Assembly (NCBI RefSeq): GCF_000002075.1
Contig: NW_004797469.1
Coordinates: forward strand, 637,093-701,092
Source: Aplysia californica
Taxonomy: Eukaryota; Mollusca; Gastropoda; Aplysiida; Aplysiidae
DNA length: 64,000 bases
Reading direction: 5' to 3'
Each line of letters starts with the position of its first letter. The stretch's first letter is position 1. This document shows positions 1 to 11,933 of this stretch, one piece after another. Below the pieces are notes generated by a model. That model was not told where the DNA came from and searched no databases. It was given only the letters and a program-made list of their open reading frames with translations. Position numbers and translations under genes: made by a program.

Positions 1-490
1 CAGTTCCATACTGTAAGGTGTACAGTGTGTGTGTGGCTTTGAGTACTCATGGTTGAGTGGATCCTTGTGTTTGGCTGCCACGGAACATTTCGAAGTATGC
101 GTTAAAATGTGTCGAGTCCAAAGGAGGACATACAGACCATTGGTTCTCAGAATTCCAGAGTTTAAAAAATATTGTTTAAAAATATAATTAAAATATTTTT
201 TAACTCTGTAGGAGCAAAGAAATATTGTTTAAAGGTTACTGCAATGGAAAGATTAGATCTTAAAAATAAAAGCAAAGAAAAAAAAAATCATCATGTCATG
301 ACTTTCCTTACAAGACCTTTTAGATTAGTGCATTTTGCATTTATTGGTGGTTTTTATAAAAGCCCTTTCCGTTTTCGAAAATAAGTTTATTTTTTTGTGA
401 ATATTATGTCAAACAAATTCCTTTTGAATGATTTATATCTGTTCTAAATTACAATACTCTGGTACAAATTTTGAGCGAGATATTTGGAAA
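1..490. repeat. Dispersed direct repeat, copy 1
   Basis: This stretch recurs at 2104-2575 in the same orientation, with shared blocks such as GAGTGGATCCTTGTGTTTGG and AAACAAATTCCTTTTGAATG. It may continue to the left of the window. No reading frame is recognisable. It is probably part of an interspersed repeat; its family is unknown. Confidence 0.75.
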
Positions 491-1043
491 TTTCTGAATA
501 TTTTCCTCCACACTGAAGTTTTGGGTTTCAATTTTGTACACAACATTTGAAAGTCAAAAGGAATTTGTCTGATATTCGTTTTAGATAAATCCACAGAATA
601 GTTTTACTTTACACAGCGCGTAAATAAAACAACAACTCATTTTCAGTTAGATTCTATGTCCCCATTTTTGTAGCAAGACGCACAAGTTCGCATTAGGCCT
701 ACAATTAAAAATCCCAACGATTGCACCACATTGCAAACTGCAGTAGTCTAACAGGCAAACAGAAGTTTGCAGATAGTTTTTCTCAAGTTTCTTTTGCCAG
801 CTGAGATCATGGTTAAGATTAGTAAAGAGCAGAGGGCTTTTTGTATTTAACACTTTCTCACCACCAACTCATTTCGTAAGTTTCGCAGAAGTTACGGGAA
901 AAATGTTAAAGTGCCCTTAAGGCCTTCTTTGATGTCAAGGATGGAAATGGTCCATCAGTTAGGACCTGTAGAGAATAAGAACTAAAAATTCCCACACGAA
1001 ACGACCACTTCAGGTCAAACGCACACCGTTCACACCCCTTTAA

Positions 1044-1772
1044 GGAGGGGGGCTACACCTGGAGGCTATCTCGCTTATTACTGGACCGAATTTTACCAAG
1101 TTTCACACATATAACAAGCATAGTAAGGAGTCATAAAATTCGCGATCAAATTTGAGAAAAAAGTTTCGTTTCCATGGATATGCCGCCATATTGGATTTTA
1201 TTGACATGTCTTACGTAATGAATACCACACTTATCGCTCATGGAAATTGATTGTTTTTTTGCATGCGTGTTTACAAACATTAGATCTAAAAAATTGTCTG
1301 TTGTTTTTTTCTTAATCGAATTAGAAAATTTTTAATGAATTTTTTCCTGATGTAGCATTCAAGTTTGCGAAAAATCCGTGAAAATGCACACTCCAGACAC
1401 CACCAACAAAAATCTATTCCATATATCAAAAATTCAACAGACAAATATTTAGTATTACCTCTTCTCTTCATTCTGTGAAAATTTCATGAAGATTGGATGA
1501 AAAATGGTGGAGTTATTCAAAAAAGTATAGAGAAACGTCGCATTTTGAGAAAACGGCCGATAAAGAAAAATAAAATACTGACTTTATGAGGAAATGGCGT
1601 TTACAAACATGCCCGGTATGGGAAAAAATACGGTTTTTGGGGGTTTTTATGCCATGAAATAGTTGTAGGAGAGGCTGAGGAAGCTAAATATGCCTACAAC
1701 TCAAATTCCATGATTTTTAGTCGAATTTTGATTTTGGGGGTGTAGCCCCCCCCCCCCCTCCCCCCCCCCCCC
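1044..1772. mobile_element. TTAA-flanked MITE with GC-rich inverted ends
   Basis: The segment starts GGAGGGGGGCTACACC and ends with the inverted form GGTGTAGCCCCC plus a C-rich run. TTAA lies directly outside both ends (1040-1043 and 1773-1776). A TTAA duplication is typical of piggyBac and Kolobok elements. The 729 bp have no coding capacity, so this is a non-autonomous element. Which of the two superfamilies moved it cannot be decided here. Confidence 0.7.
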
Positions 1773-2103
1773 TTAAACGCCACCAAGGTGCAGAATTCAG
1801 TAGATGGGCCTCGTGAGAAGTCAGTCCGTAGACAACATCTGCAGCAATGACTTTCCTACATCTCAACAGTCTACATTCTCAAGGCAGATCTCCATAGGGT
1901 AAAGGTACCATTTTCTCGTTCGCAAAGATATCAGAGGAAAGCAATGTGTTCATGATTCCTCGATCTTCTTGAAAAGTGTAAACATTTCCTCCTTGACATT
2001 AGGTTCCTTGACAAAGCCCATATTCACCTATCATGTTATAATCAACCTTCACAAATGTTTTCTATTTGGGCAGCCTCACCCCCCTCCCTGTTGTCTCTAG
2101 AAA

Positions 2104-2575
2104 CAGCTCCATACTATAAGATGTACAGTGTGTGTGGCTTTGAGTACTCAAGGTTGAGTGGATCCTTGTGTTTGGCTATCACTGAACATTACGAACGACG
2201 CCTTAAAATGTGTCGAGTCCAAAGAGGACATATAGACCATGGGTTCTCGGAATTCCAGAATTTAAAAATAAATACTTTTTTAACTCTGTAGGAGAAAAAA
2301 AATAGCGTTTAAAGGTTACAGGGATGGAAAGATTAGATTTTTTAAATAAAAAGAAAGGAAAAAATTAACAAATCATTTCATGACTTTCCTTACAAGATCT
2401 TTTAAATCTGTGCATTTTGCATATATAGGTGGTTTTTATAAAAAGCCATTTCTGTTTTCGAAAGTAAGTTTCTTCTTAGTGAATTTTTTGTCAAACAAAT
2501 TCCTTTTGAATGAATTAGATCTATATCTGTTCCAAATTACAACATTCTAGTACAAATTTTGTGCGATATATTTAG
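2104..2575. repeat. Dispersed direct repeat, copy 2
   Basis: This is the second copy of the repeat at 1-490, diverged by scattered substitutions and small indels. It sits on the other side of the TTAA MITE, so the two copies flank that element at a distance. Confidence 0.75.
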
Positions 2576-2593
2576 AAAAAAAAGTTGTACAGG

Positions 2594-2596
2594 TCG

Positions 2597-2661
<65 letters not shown>
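2594..2661. repeat. (TGT)n microsatellite
   Basis: About 22 uninterrupted TTG/TGT triplets. Translated, they give a poly-Cys run that is not a gene. From 2662 to about 3756 I see a short (TA)n run and otherwise nothing recognisable. Confidence 0.95.
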
Positions 2662-3756
2662 ATCACCCTGTATACATACATTATATACACATATATATAT
2701 ATATTCATTGTTTCAGGTATTCATTATTCATGAACATTTGCCTGACGTATTACTAATAATATGATAATACACATGACATTATACAATTAGACCTACCCTG
2801 ACTTCACAAAATCTCAGATCAGATATTTATCATGCCTTGCTCTTGCATAGATATTAAAAGTGGACCAAAGCAATGAAGACTCACATCATCAGAGAGTAAA
2901 ACCAAAGTATGCAGTTTCCTGCATTCTCTTTGACATAAAGTCGATCAATGAAGTGATTCATACGAACAAAAAAGGAAATTTCAATTACGAGACAGGATAC
3001 AAAAAATAACAGAGGAACTGAAATATCTCAAAACCTTTTATATTGCACATGTAATGCTGGGGACCTGAAATGTTCAGTCCCTCGAGATATTCTCATTGAT
3101 TTTGTATGAGCGATTTCGATTTCTACAGCTTCTTCTGGAAGGCATAATATAGGTAGACAGCTCCCAGTGTGCTTGGAAGCTCTGAGTAACTTCTGCTAGG
3201 TCCTGTGTGTTCAAACTTTCGTTCAGAAGTTACAGCCACAGAAAGCCAAGTCAGGAGTCAGGACTGTAGGCAAGATATGGTAAAACACAACCTTGCTCTT
3301 ATGTGCACACAGTAATGGCCCTTGCTTTGTGGGGAGCTGTAGGACTATAATTGTGCAGGAGGGTCTTTTCCTTGGTCTCTGTGCATCCACGGGATTTTCC
3401 ATCTGTTGCAATACCTTTAGCACAGTACAATGCGTCGAAAATTCGCGGCACAACTTATTGTCAAATATTTCGTCAGCTATCACTATCAAACATTAAGTCT
3501 CCAGCTTTTGCATAATGACTTGTGTCAATTTGTCTTAACAGATCAATATTTTGGAACGTATTCTTTGAGAACATTTAATGCAAGAAATGATTCCCTATAA
3601 AATTAATTACTTGTAACAAATTTTGCCACTAAAAATACATATCATTACATGTAGTTAGCAGTGACGAAATGTGTGTGAGAAGCGGGAAGTGCTGCGAACA
3701 ATCCCATTTTCCGCGCGACGAAGATTTGTAGTATTTTATACACATATAAAGTTATT

Positions 3757-4236
3757 AAAGGGCCTCTCATTCAAAGGTCCCGGGTTCGAATCCGGGTACA
3801 GACGGAAACATTTTCTTCTCTAAAATTGTCTTCTTTCACCTTCTTTCCTTCTCTCTTGCAATATTCTGTGGTCAACTCTCGTCTCCACTTTCTTCCCCCA
3901 CCTCTCACTTCTTTTGCCCCCTCCACTGGGCTCCTGGCTCTTTCTGCAGCCTTTCCATTGCTACTCCTTGGCTTCTAACTGCTGTCTTTCAGCCACACCC
4001 CTGTTCTTCTGGTAGGAAAGATATACACCTAGTCTTCTCGGACTAGGGCGAAAAATTTCGGAGGTCCCGTGTGCAAGTTGCGCACGTTAAAGATCCATTG
4101 GTGGTCCAAAAACGATAAGAGTGTGCTTCGGCCGCCGCCTGAACAAAATTCAAAATTTCCTACCAATTGAAAAATGTTTGGTGCGTCCCGCACGCTCATA
4201 TGATCTTATGCAGTTGCGAGCGCTGTAAAACACTTA
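3757..4236 (+). mobile_element. SINE family A, 5'-truncated
   Basis: The copy begins inside a tRNA-like head: the B-box-like GGTTCGAATCC lies near 3783. A pyrimidine-rich body follows, then a conserved central stretch around 4045-4140 (CGGAGGTCCCGTGTGCAAGT). It ends with the tail TTATGCAGTTGCGAGCGCTG. The same order occurs inverted at 8183-8703. The A-box end is missing and no target duplication is clear. The flank from 4240 to about 5100 holds nothing I recognise. Confidence 0.8.
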
Positions 4237-5111
4237 GGAGAAATAAAATATATTCAGAAAAGTTTTTTAATCAAAGCTCCTGTAATGGAAAAATTTGATT
4301 TAGTTAAGACAAATTGATACATGTACGAACTGCTACGCAAAGTGTGCGTGACATTGATTCACCTATATATAGAGAATGATGTTTCAGGATAAGTTGCGCC
4401 ACGAATTTTTGACCGCACTACAGTAAGAAAACGTCATAGAAGTGAAAGTATGAGATATCTATGTGACATGATAACAACCACCAGGGACCACTGTATTTGA
4501 AAATAACATTGAAATACCTTTTTCTGCTTTGAATCATTGCCTTCTGGTCCTCTATCCACATTCAGTCCTTTTGATGGATTATCAAACAAGGGAATCCATG
4601 TTCCATTTCCCATGACAATGATCGAAAGTTGTTTGGCTCAGGGGGTTTAAACATGATGAGCATTTCTGTAGCAATCTCACCCTTTAAAAAAATGAATTGC
4701 ACCTCCATTAGTAAATGGGGTATCCAACGGACACAAACTTTCCCATGTGGAGTTGTCCATGAACAAAATTTTGCACCGACCCAAACAAATACCTAGACAA
4801 GTCACTAAGGTCTCGTATAGATATATATTATTACGGTGTCTGGCATCATCGACAATGTTTTCCTTTACAGAGGAATCTGGGCGGCCATAAGTGTGAAGGT
4901 CAATAAAAACAGCGTTTCTCCCTTCTCTAAACGTTTAATTCTGTTACCCAACGACAAACTGGGTTATATGAACATGCAGATTTTCCACAAACATGGCAAA
5001 TCTTCATGAATCAGTTATGGCGCTTTGCCAGTTTTACAGGGCATAAAGATGTGGAACTGGATGTGTTATTTTGTGAACCCAATGTTTTTCCTCAAGACCG
5101 CAGCGAAATCA

Positions 5112-5294
5112 GTGGGTGGGTGGCGGGTGCTCTGGTGCGGTTTGCTTCTTCTTTCCTATCAAACATCTATCGTCCTTATCTCCCCTTCTTCTTTTTTTTA
5201 TGTTTACTACTCTCTTGTAACACCTCTAATCTTCTGGCGCTCGTATGACCTTATTATGCAGTTGCGAGCGCTGTAAAACCTCTACTAAAGAAAA
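5112..5294 (+). mobile_element. SINE family B, full length with target duplication
   Basis: A 183-bp element flanked by the perfect 12-bp duplication GCAGCGAAATCA (5100-5111 and 5295-5306). It starts GTGGGTGGGTGGCGGGTGC and ends GCGAGCGCTGTAAAACCTC plus an A-rich end. Its 3' tail matches that of SINE A although the body differs. No A or B box is obvious in the head. Confidence 0.85.
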
Positions 5295-5487
5295 GCAGCG
5301 AAATCACATACGACTCTAACGGTTGGATCGAAGGTAGACATGTTATGCATTAATGATATGTTTCATGCTTTTAATAAAGACTGAAGTCAATATATTACCC
5401 GTTAGACGACAACTTCCATTACTTTCTTATCCACTCTCGTAACTTTCCTAAATAAAAGATGGAAGCATGACCCATGTACACATGTAG

Positions 5488-5726
5488 AAAAAATGGTACG
5501 GTGAAATGATATGGGTTTAACGCCCCTATCAACACTATTATGTTATTTAAGGGGCGGGACCTCCTAGTTTAACGTCCGTCTCCGCTAGGACCGAGCCAAG
5601 TGGGAAGTTCGTGTAAAGTGCCTTTCCCAAGGACACAACGTCGGGCCGAGCTGAGGCTCGAACCCCCGAACCCGCAATCTCACGATTACGAGTCCGATAG
5701 CCTAACCACTAGGCTACCGACGCCAC
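5488..5726 (-). mobile_element. tRNA-headed SINE family E, full length
   Basis: Read on the minus strand, the head has an A-box-like TAGCCTAGTGG and a B-box-like GGTTCGAGCCTC. A conserved block GTGTCCTTGGGAAAGGCACT follows. The element is flanked by GTACACATGTAG (5476-5487) and GTGCACATGTAG (5727-5738), a 12-bp duplication with one mismatch. A partial second copy is at 50385-50512. From 5740 to about 6430 I recognise nothing. Confidence 0.85.
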
Positions 5727-6429
5727 GTGCACATGTAGCACTCATTTTTTTAATAACAAAGAAAATCAATTTAGATACCCGAAACTTACCACCGCTTGCA
5801 TGTTTTCTTATAAGAAAAGATTAGACCACGACGTGTTATGACATAGAAGATTAGAGTAATCACCATGGGCATTTCCAGTAGTAAGCACTAGCTCTATACA
5901 TGTGAACATCTTTTCTGACACCTGTAGTACATACAAGACAAACATGTTATGCCATGTCCAGTTCCACTGCAAATTGTGGTGATGTTGCAGTTATTGATGA
6001 TGCAGTTATTGAGTATAACCAGTCCAGCAGCATACGACTTTTCGCCTACTGGCCCAGGACCAAACAGGGCCATTTTTTTCTGTATCAAGCAGTTCAATAA
6101 AGGATTTCCATATAAAATGTGTCAGGCTGCCGGGAAAGAAGCAAAATTATGTAAGTTCACGGTGTACTGGGATTCACATAAAATGGGATTCAACAGACTC
6201 CTCATGATGTCTGTGCCTGCGGTTTGTATCTGACTTCATGTATTTGATTTAAAGTGCAATGTGGGAAGTCCTCAGGCACAAAAAGATAGTCTTTTCGTTT
6301 CTGTATATCTGCACATGGATCAATATCGCCTTTTAGTTCAAGTGCACAGGTAACATTAGTACCAGTACCACCATGTTGTCTGCAATGTTGTAGGAGGCTT
6401 TCAATTCTCCACCACCGGGCGAGACCATC

Positions 6430-7250
6430 AGGTCTAGAACTGATGTGAGTGTGCATGACCCACGATTCCTGTCAAAGTTGAAAGCCAAAAAAAGCTGAAA
6501 ACTGAAAAGGTTCTGGTATGTGACCTCAAGTTTGCAGATGAATATGCCCTATTTTCACATGACGAGACCAGCGTGCAAGAATGTGTGGACTCTTTCTCTG
6601 GCACATGTGACAACTTTTGCTCATTATGAACACAAAAAGGAATGAAATCCTCCACAAACTACTCAAAACTCAAGAAACATCGCTCCCTCAGTTATCAAAG
6701 TGCATGTTAACCAGCTCAGGGCAGTGGAGAACTTTATCTTCTTTGGTACGTTAATTTTTACTAATGCCAGGATCTATGCTAAAGTTGCTTCCGCTACTTC
6801 CAGGACGGCAACGTTAGCTCTGCATTTGGTAAACTGAGAAATGTAGTTTGGAACATCTCTGGTACACGCATAGAATCAAAACACAGTGTGCATAGCGCTG
6901 TTGTATTGCCAACCCTTTTATATTTATATATATGGAGCCAAGCCCCAGGTAGTGTACAAAACATTGTGACAATAAGCCCAACAAGTTTCATTTCTCCTGT
7001 CTGAGAGGAATACCGGGGATTCACTGGAGAGATAACATCCCAGATACTGAAGTTCTTGAGAGGGTAAGAGCCAGTAGTAGTATCACCTGTCACCTGAAGA
7101 AAACATAGCTTAGTAGATGGGCGGGGTACTTGGTCTGAAAGCCAACATACGGCTACCCACATCTATTTTTCTACTCAGAATTGGTATTTTGAAGGTGGAA
7201 TTATATTGGTGGCCTCCACCCTAGAAAAAAAAGAAAGTATAAAAGACACT
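6430..7250 (+). pseudogene. Degenerate LINE reverse-transcriptase fragment
   Basis: Pieces of a non-LTR reverse transcriptase can be read in shifting frames. The clearest is LKFADEYALFSHDE near 6525-6566, where the catalytic FADD box has become FADE. Remnants around 6770-7100 resemble the C-terminal thumb and connection region seen in many invertebrate LINEs, including the AVVLPTLLYG-type block and the IPDTEVLER stretch. Many stops and frame changes make this an old relic. It is the same kind of element as the inverted fragment at 23870-24430. The ends are approximate and the clade is not assigned. Confidence 0.65.
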
Positions 7251-8182
7251 CAGAAGACCTCTGAACAATTGTTCCATAGATGTGTATGAGAGAGAAACCC
7301 TGTCTTGACTGTAAAGCCATGACATGTGGCAGCAAGGTTTTGAATAAAAACAGGAGTTTTGTAGAGCAAAAGAGAAGTCAGAAAATCAGGACAGTTAAAT
7401 CTCAACAGTGAAACTGGCCCAACAGGATTTTGTTCAACCAAGAAAAGGCCGCTTCTGTTAAAGTTTAAAGGGTTGGTCGATTATGTCGGGCCTGTGGAGA
7501 AAAAGGAGGGAAAAGGCAGAGGATCATGGTCCATGGAGTACCATTTGCGGGTGAATGGGGCCAGATTCGAAGTGCGTAAGGCTTTCTTTTTAAATCCTGG
7601 ACTCTGCAACTGGTGGATTCACAAAGTTCTCCCCTGTGGGTTGGGTGTAGCAGTAGCAGAGGGTGAGGTTCCGGTTCAGAGAAAAAGGGTGAGGGAGGAG
7701 CCTACAGAATCAAAGGCACTTACAGTTTCTTCGTGATTTGCCAAAGCTGCCATCTCACTATTGCCGAAGGACTCCAGTAAGTTATACTTGGAACCTGTTA
7801 TCCAAACCTTACAGTACAGGCAGTGTGCCGTTTGTATTTAAAGAAAAGTCTAGTCTCAAGGTACTTTCTGTACCTTCAAGCTTAAGGAGGAGTTAAAAGC
7901 TATAAACCTGTCATTGTTCCATCCTCGAAAAGATAGGTGTGATTTTTGAGTTGGCTTGGCTTTGAGGAGGGAAATGAGGAAGAGGGGGGCATACAATCAG
8001 CGTCGCTTGAGAGCTAAACGTGCACAGGATGAAACTGACACTGACAGCAAACAACCGAAAAAGCATGAGCAGCCCCAAAATCAAATGCATCACCATGGAC
8101 CTGCAATCTGTTCGGCTATGTTCACGCACATATAATACATCTGCTTCGTTCTATGATGAGACGAAATTGGTGTACAACATTT

Positions 8183-8703
8183 TTTTTTTTTTTTGTTAAG
8201 TGTTTTACGGCGCTCACAACTGCATACGGTCATAATATGAGCGCGCGGGACACACCTACTATTTTCAGTTTGTTGGAAATTTTGAATTTTGCCCGGGTGG
8301 CGGCCGAAGCCTACTCTTATCGATTTTAGACCACCAAGGGATCTTTAGCATGCGCAACTTGCACACGGGCCCTCCGAGATTTTTTGCCCGTGTCCGAGAA
8401 GGCTAGGTGTAGATCTTTCCTACCAGAAGACCAGGGATGTGGCAGAACGACAGCAGTAAGGAGGAGCCAAGGAGTAGCAGTAGAAAGGCTGCAGAAAGAG
8501 TCAGGAGCCCAGAGGAGAGGGCAAAGGAGGTGGGGGCAGAAAGTGGAAATGAAAGCAGAAAACAGAACATTGCTAGAGAGCAGGAAAGGAGGTGAAAGGA
8601 AACAATTTTAGAGAAGAAAATTTTTCGGTCGCTACCCGGATTCGAACCCGGGATCTTTTGAATGAGAGGCCAACACCGTAACCTCTAGGCCACGAGAGCC
8701 CCC
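8183..8703 (-). mobile_element. SINE family A, full length with target duplication
   Basis: A 521-bp element flanked by the perfect 12-bp duplication TGTACAACATTT (8171-8182 and 8704-8715). On the minus strand the tRNA-like head has the A box TGGCCTAGAGG (near 8681-8692) and a B box within 8638-8652. A purine/pyrimidine-biased body, a conserved central part near 8290-8400 and the shared GCGCTC/CATAAGG tail follow. It sits inside the degraded transposase-like gene and is therefore younger than it. Confidence 0.9.
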
Positions 8704-8841
8704 TGTACAACATTTCACAGTACATGTTTATTATGATCTAGAGAGCAGGGGCTGTGTATGTTATGTCTGGAATAAATGCGAGGGTGCTCTGATTGCAAAA
8801 GAATTTGCTTCTTATGTGGTTGATTTTTTGTCATCTGATTT

Positions 8842-9026
8842 TTTTTAAAGAGTTTTAGTAGAGGTTTTACAGCGCTCGCAACTGCATAAGGTCATATAAG
8901 CGCCAAAAGATTAGAGGTGTTACAAGAGAGAAACAAACATAAAAAAGAAGAAGGGGAGATAAAGATGATAGATGTTTGATAGGAAAGAAGAAGCAAACCA
9001 CACCAAAGCATCCGCCAACCACCCAC
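8842..9026 (-). mobile_element. SINE family B, full length with target duplication
   Basis: A 185-bp element flanked by the perfect 11-bp duplication TCATCTGATTT (8831-8841 and 9027-9037). It ends AGTTTTAGTAGAGGTTTTAC in the minus sense. It is closely similar to 5112-5294 and 43014-43193. It lies in the degraded transposase-like gene. Confidence 0.9.
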
Positions 9027-9668
9027 TCATCTGATTTGACTCCAGATGAATAATAATCATGTATTCAGATGGATGTGGTTATCAGAACCCGCAATGTCAC
9101 AATAAGTTCTGCACTGTTACATTTTAGTTCTGTCAATGGTAAGATTGTAACACAGAAATTCCTAGAGAAATGCTATACACAGATAGAGGTGGACAGTGCT
9201 CACAGCACATCTACTGCCCAGCTAATTATGTCAGGCTGATGGAAGCAAGTAGGAAAAAGAAGCAATAAAAATATGTTGTCATGATTTCTTTTCTGATTTC
9301 ACCAAACTGACCAACCTGAGTTCAATTAGACCAGGTCGTGACAAGGGGGACCCTCATGCTTTTTTACTTAAGGAGTACGTCAATACACACCAGATGGTCA
9401 AAAATATATACAACCTGGGATTTGATGATGACTGGTTACATCTGCCATTGAAGCGTGGCGAATCCACATACATTCTAAATAAAGGCATTAGGAACTGCCT
9501 CTGTAACAGGGGAGAAGAAAAATTACACAGGCCAAGTTCAAACACAAGCAAGAAATGAAGCCTGTTGTGCCATGTGACTACTAACACAGCTTCTATGACA
9601 ATCTATCCCACCAGGCCAAAACTGTTTGTCCACCTCCACTTAGTGTATTATTTTTTAACACTTTTTTT

Positions 9669-9930
9669 GTCACAAGTGAAACTATTCACATCTTGATATT
9701 TGCCACCAAATTATAATCTGATGTTGCACGATGTTCTTTTGCCGTAAAAGCAAAATTTTTCAATTTGACTTGCAATAATTATATTATATATTATGTTATT
9801 TTTTGTGTGAATGCTGGATTGAGACTATTGATTTGGTATGTCATCTTCTTCCAGTAAGCAGGTTCACTTAGAATTGAGTATGTCACCAGAGTGCATGCTA
9901 AAAAAGACAGTCTAGTTTAATATGCAAAGT
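9669..9930. repeat. Local direct duplication, copy 1
   Basis: This segment starts GTCACAAGTGAAACTATTCA and recurs about 380 bp to the right at 10048-10295 with moderate divergence. No coding sense is visible. Confidence 0.75.
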
Positions 9931-10047
9931 GTATTGTGTTTTGGTTTAAAATATGTGTTTTAGCTAGCCAGGGCTTTACCCCTAATTAGATATAGCATTC
10001 TAAAGCCTTTTATTGTCCCTGTATTACTTTTAACTCTGATATATATA

Positions 10048-10295
10048 TGTCACAAGTGAAACTATTCACATCTTGACATTTGCCACCAAATTATCAGTTT
10101 GATGTTTCATTTTCATGTTACATGTACCATTGGCTTAAACTTATAAGCAAAATTTTACATTTAGACTTGCACAAAATGCTTTTCTTTTTTATTTGAAAGT
10201 TGGATTGATACTACTTCATCATCTTCCTGTAAGCGAGTTCTTAGAATTGAGTACGACACCAGTGCGTATGTTAAAAACCGTGACTGAGTCTAATT
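10048..10295. repeat. Local direct duplication, copy 2
   Basis: Second copy of 9669-9930. The paired blocks include TTTGCCACCAAATTAT and TTAGAATTGAGTA. A shared origin by tandem duplication of about 380 bp is the simplest reading. Confidence 0.75.
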
Positions 10296-10313
10296 TATAT
10301 CTCTTTGTAAATG

Positions 10314-11001
10314 TACGTCGACTCCAACGAGGTTGCAAACAGACCGAAGTCGCTTTCAATGAGGTCGCGATAACCAAATAAAAGCAATTAGCGGCCCCAA
10401 AAGTGAAGAATTGTTCTCCTTTCTCTCCATCTCATGCGAAGCACAAGGCCCATCACAGATTCCTAACATTGTATTGCTAGAACTAGCCTGCCTCCTAATT
10501 AGGGCCCCAAAGCCAAGAGGATGGGCGAGGGTTAGCCTACGGTAGGGATGGGCGGGGGTGGGTGGGAACGCAATGGGGGGCTGTGTGAAACTGTATGAAC
10601 TATGGATGGGTAGGTCTAGATTACTCTAGATCGAGACCTTCATTTCTTTTCAATTTTCTTTTCTTCCCCTGATCAGAAAATCCAAGCTCCTGCCTTTACT
10701 TCAAGTAGATCTAAGCCTAGATGTGAGAGGGTATGTTTCCACACGAGAAGTGTTCAGGAAAAAAGTAATATTTAAAAATGCAGAAATGACGGTCACAGCA
10801 CAGCTCAAACACGCTCACACTGATGCTGTTGTTAGAGATTTTCGTCATCAGGGGGAAAACTGTTTTAATTACTGGTATTGGAACATCCTATAATAATAAC
10901 TTGTCTCCTTTCTTTATTTTAGCCTTAGTCACGTTCAACGAGAGGTCGGATCCAACGAGGACAACAAGCCGGTCCCGGCAACCTCGTTGAATGCGACACC
11001 C
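10314..11001. mobile_element. Possible non-autonomous DNA element
   Basis: CGACTCCAACGAGGTTGC near 10318 and the inverted GCAACCTCGTTGAATGCG near 10979-10996 match at most positions and could be terminal inverted repeats of a 690-bp element. I could not define a target duplication, so the call is tentative. Confidence 0.35.
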
Positions 11002-11893
11002 ACTGCACTATGCAGTAGTAATTAGATATTTTATAGTAGGCTTCCTATTGGACTGACAGCAGGTCTAGTCATTTCAAGTTTTTAGGCAACATTAATGTGT
11101 CACAATGACTGTGTTATAACGTAGCGAAGGACAATTTTAAACGACCATTTCGTTCGTCGACACTTAGACGCTTAGAAAAATCCCAAAGTGAGTGGTGTAT
11201 CTGTACAACTCTGGTTTAGGACTTGAAACAATAAAAATTTCAGCAATTTAGATATAAATACTTAACAATTACAGTCATTTATTTCAGTCTAGAGCATTTA
11301 AAGGCAGTATATCCCCATAAGTGCCATTGAATTCAGTTTTTTGTTTCTCCTGTAAAATTTACAAAATAGGAGTTAGACGTTTAGATTTATCGGCCGACAA
11401 TATATGTACAGTCAGTTTCCATTTTTATTGACCCAATTAAGACTAAGATGATAAACCCACCCCAACCAGAATTTTACAAGTTACACGGTAATCAATACAT
11501 GACAGCCTCGCAAACCATAACAAAGAAAATGGTACTCATAAATTAAATGCAATGAGAAACCTGTGGGTACTTAAGTCAATACAAAAATCACAGAGCACAT
11601 CATAAGAGTTTATATCAAATCAGTTTCATTTTTAATACAAAATAATGTAATGTAAGATTTCATATATCAGTAGTGATGCAGAAAAAAAATTGAAATTGAA
11701 CAAGGAAAATGGGAATCACATTTCTTTTTCTTTTAAATTCAGGTTGATACAATTATAATTTTATACATCAGAGGAGTCAAAAAGCAAAATCCTAACTCCT
11801 GGCCTCTCAATCTGTGGTTCAAGAAAATTCACATATAAATGGAATTCAACACAGATCCACACTTACCCAAAACTCTTTCTCACATGCATTCTC

Positions 11894-11933
<40 letters not shown>

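Larger units (their letters stand above)
7455..9640 (+). pseudogene. Degraded DDE-transposase-like gene, split by two SINEs
   Basis: Short collinear peptides match, from memory, an invertebrate protein family of unclear name. They are YHLRVNGARFEVRKAFFLN near 7540-7600, LPKLPSHYCRR near 7740-7770, DSSKLYLEP near 7770-7800, YSDGCGYQN at 9062-9088 and EVDSAHST near 9190. In that family the spaced acidic residues (a TMDLQ-like box, YSDGC, and a later VDSAHS..E) suggest an RNase-H/DDE fold, so a transposase is plausible. The copy has many frame changes and stops and is interrupted by SINEs at 8183-8703 and 8842-9026. It is clearly dead. Outer ends and inverted repeats were not found. It could instead be a dead host gene copy. 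Confidence 0.5.

Noticed and set aside
2559-2756. Open frame with a long poly-Cys run
   Set aside because: It is the translation of a (TGT)n microsatellite.
8630-8703. tRNA gene
   Set aside because: The A and B boxes belong to the head of a SINE with its own target duplication; the same holds for 3757-3800 and 5640-5724.
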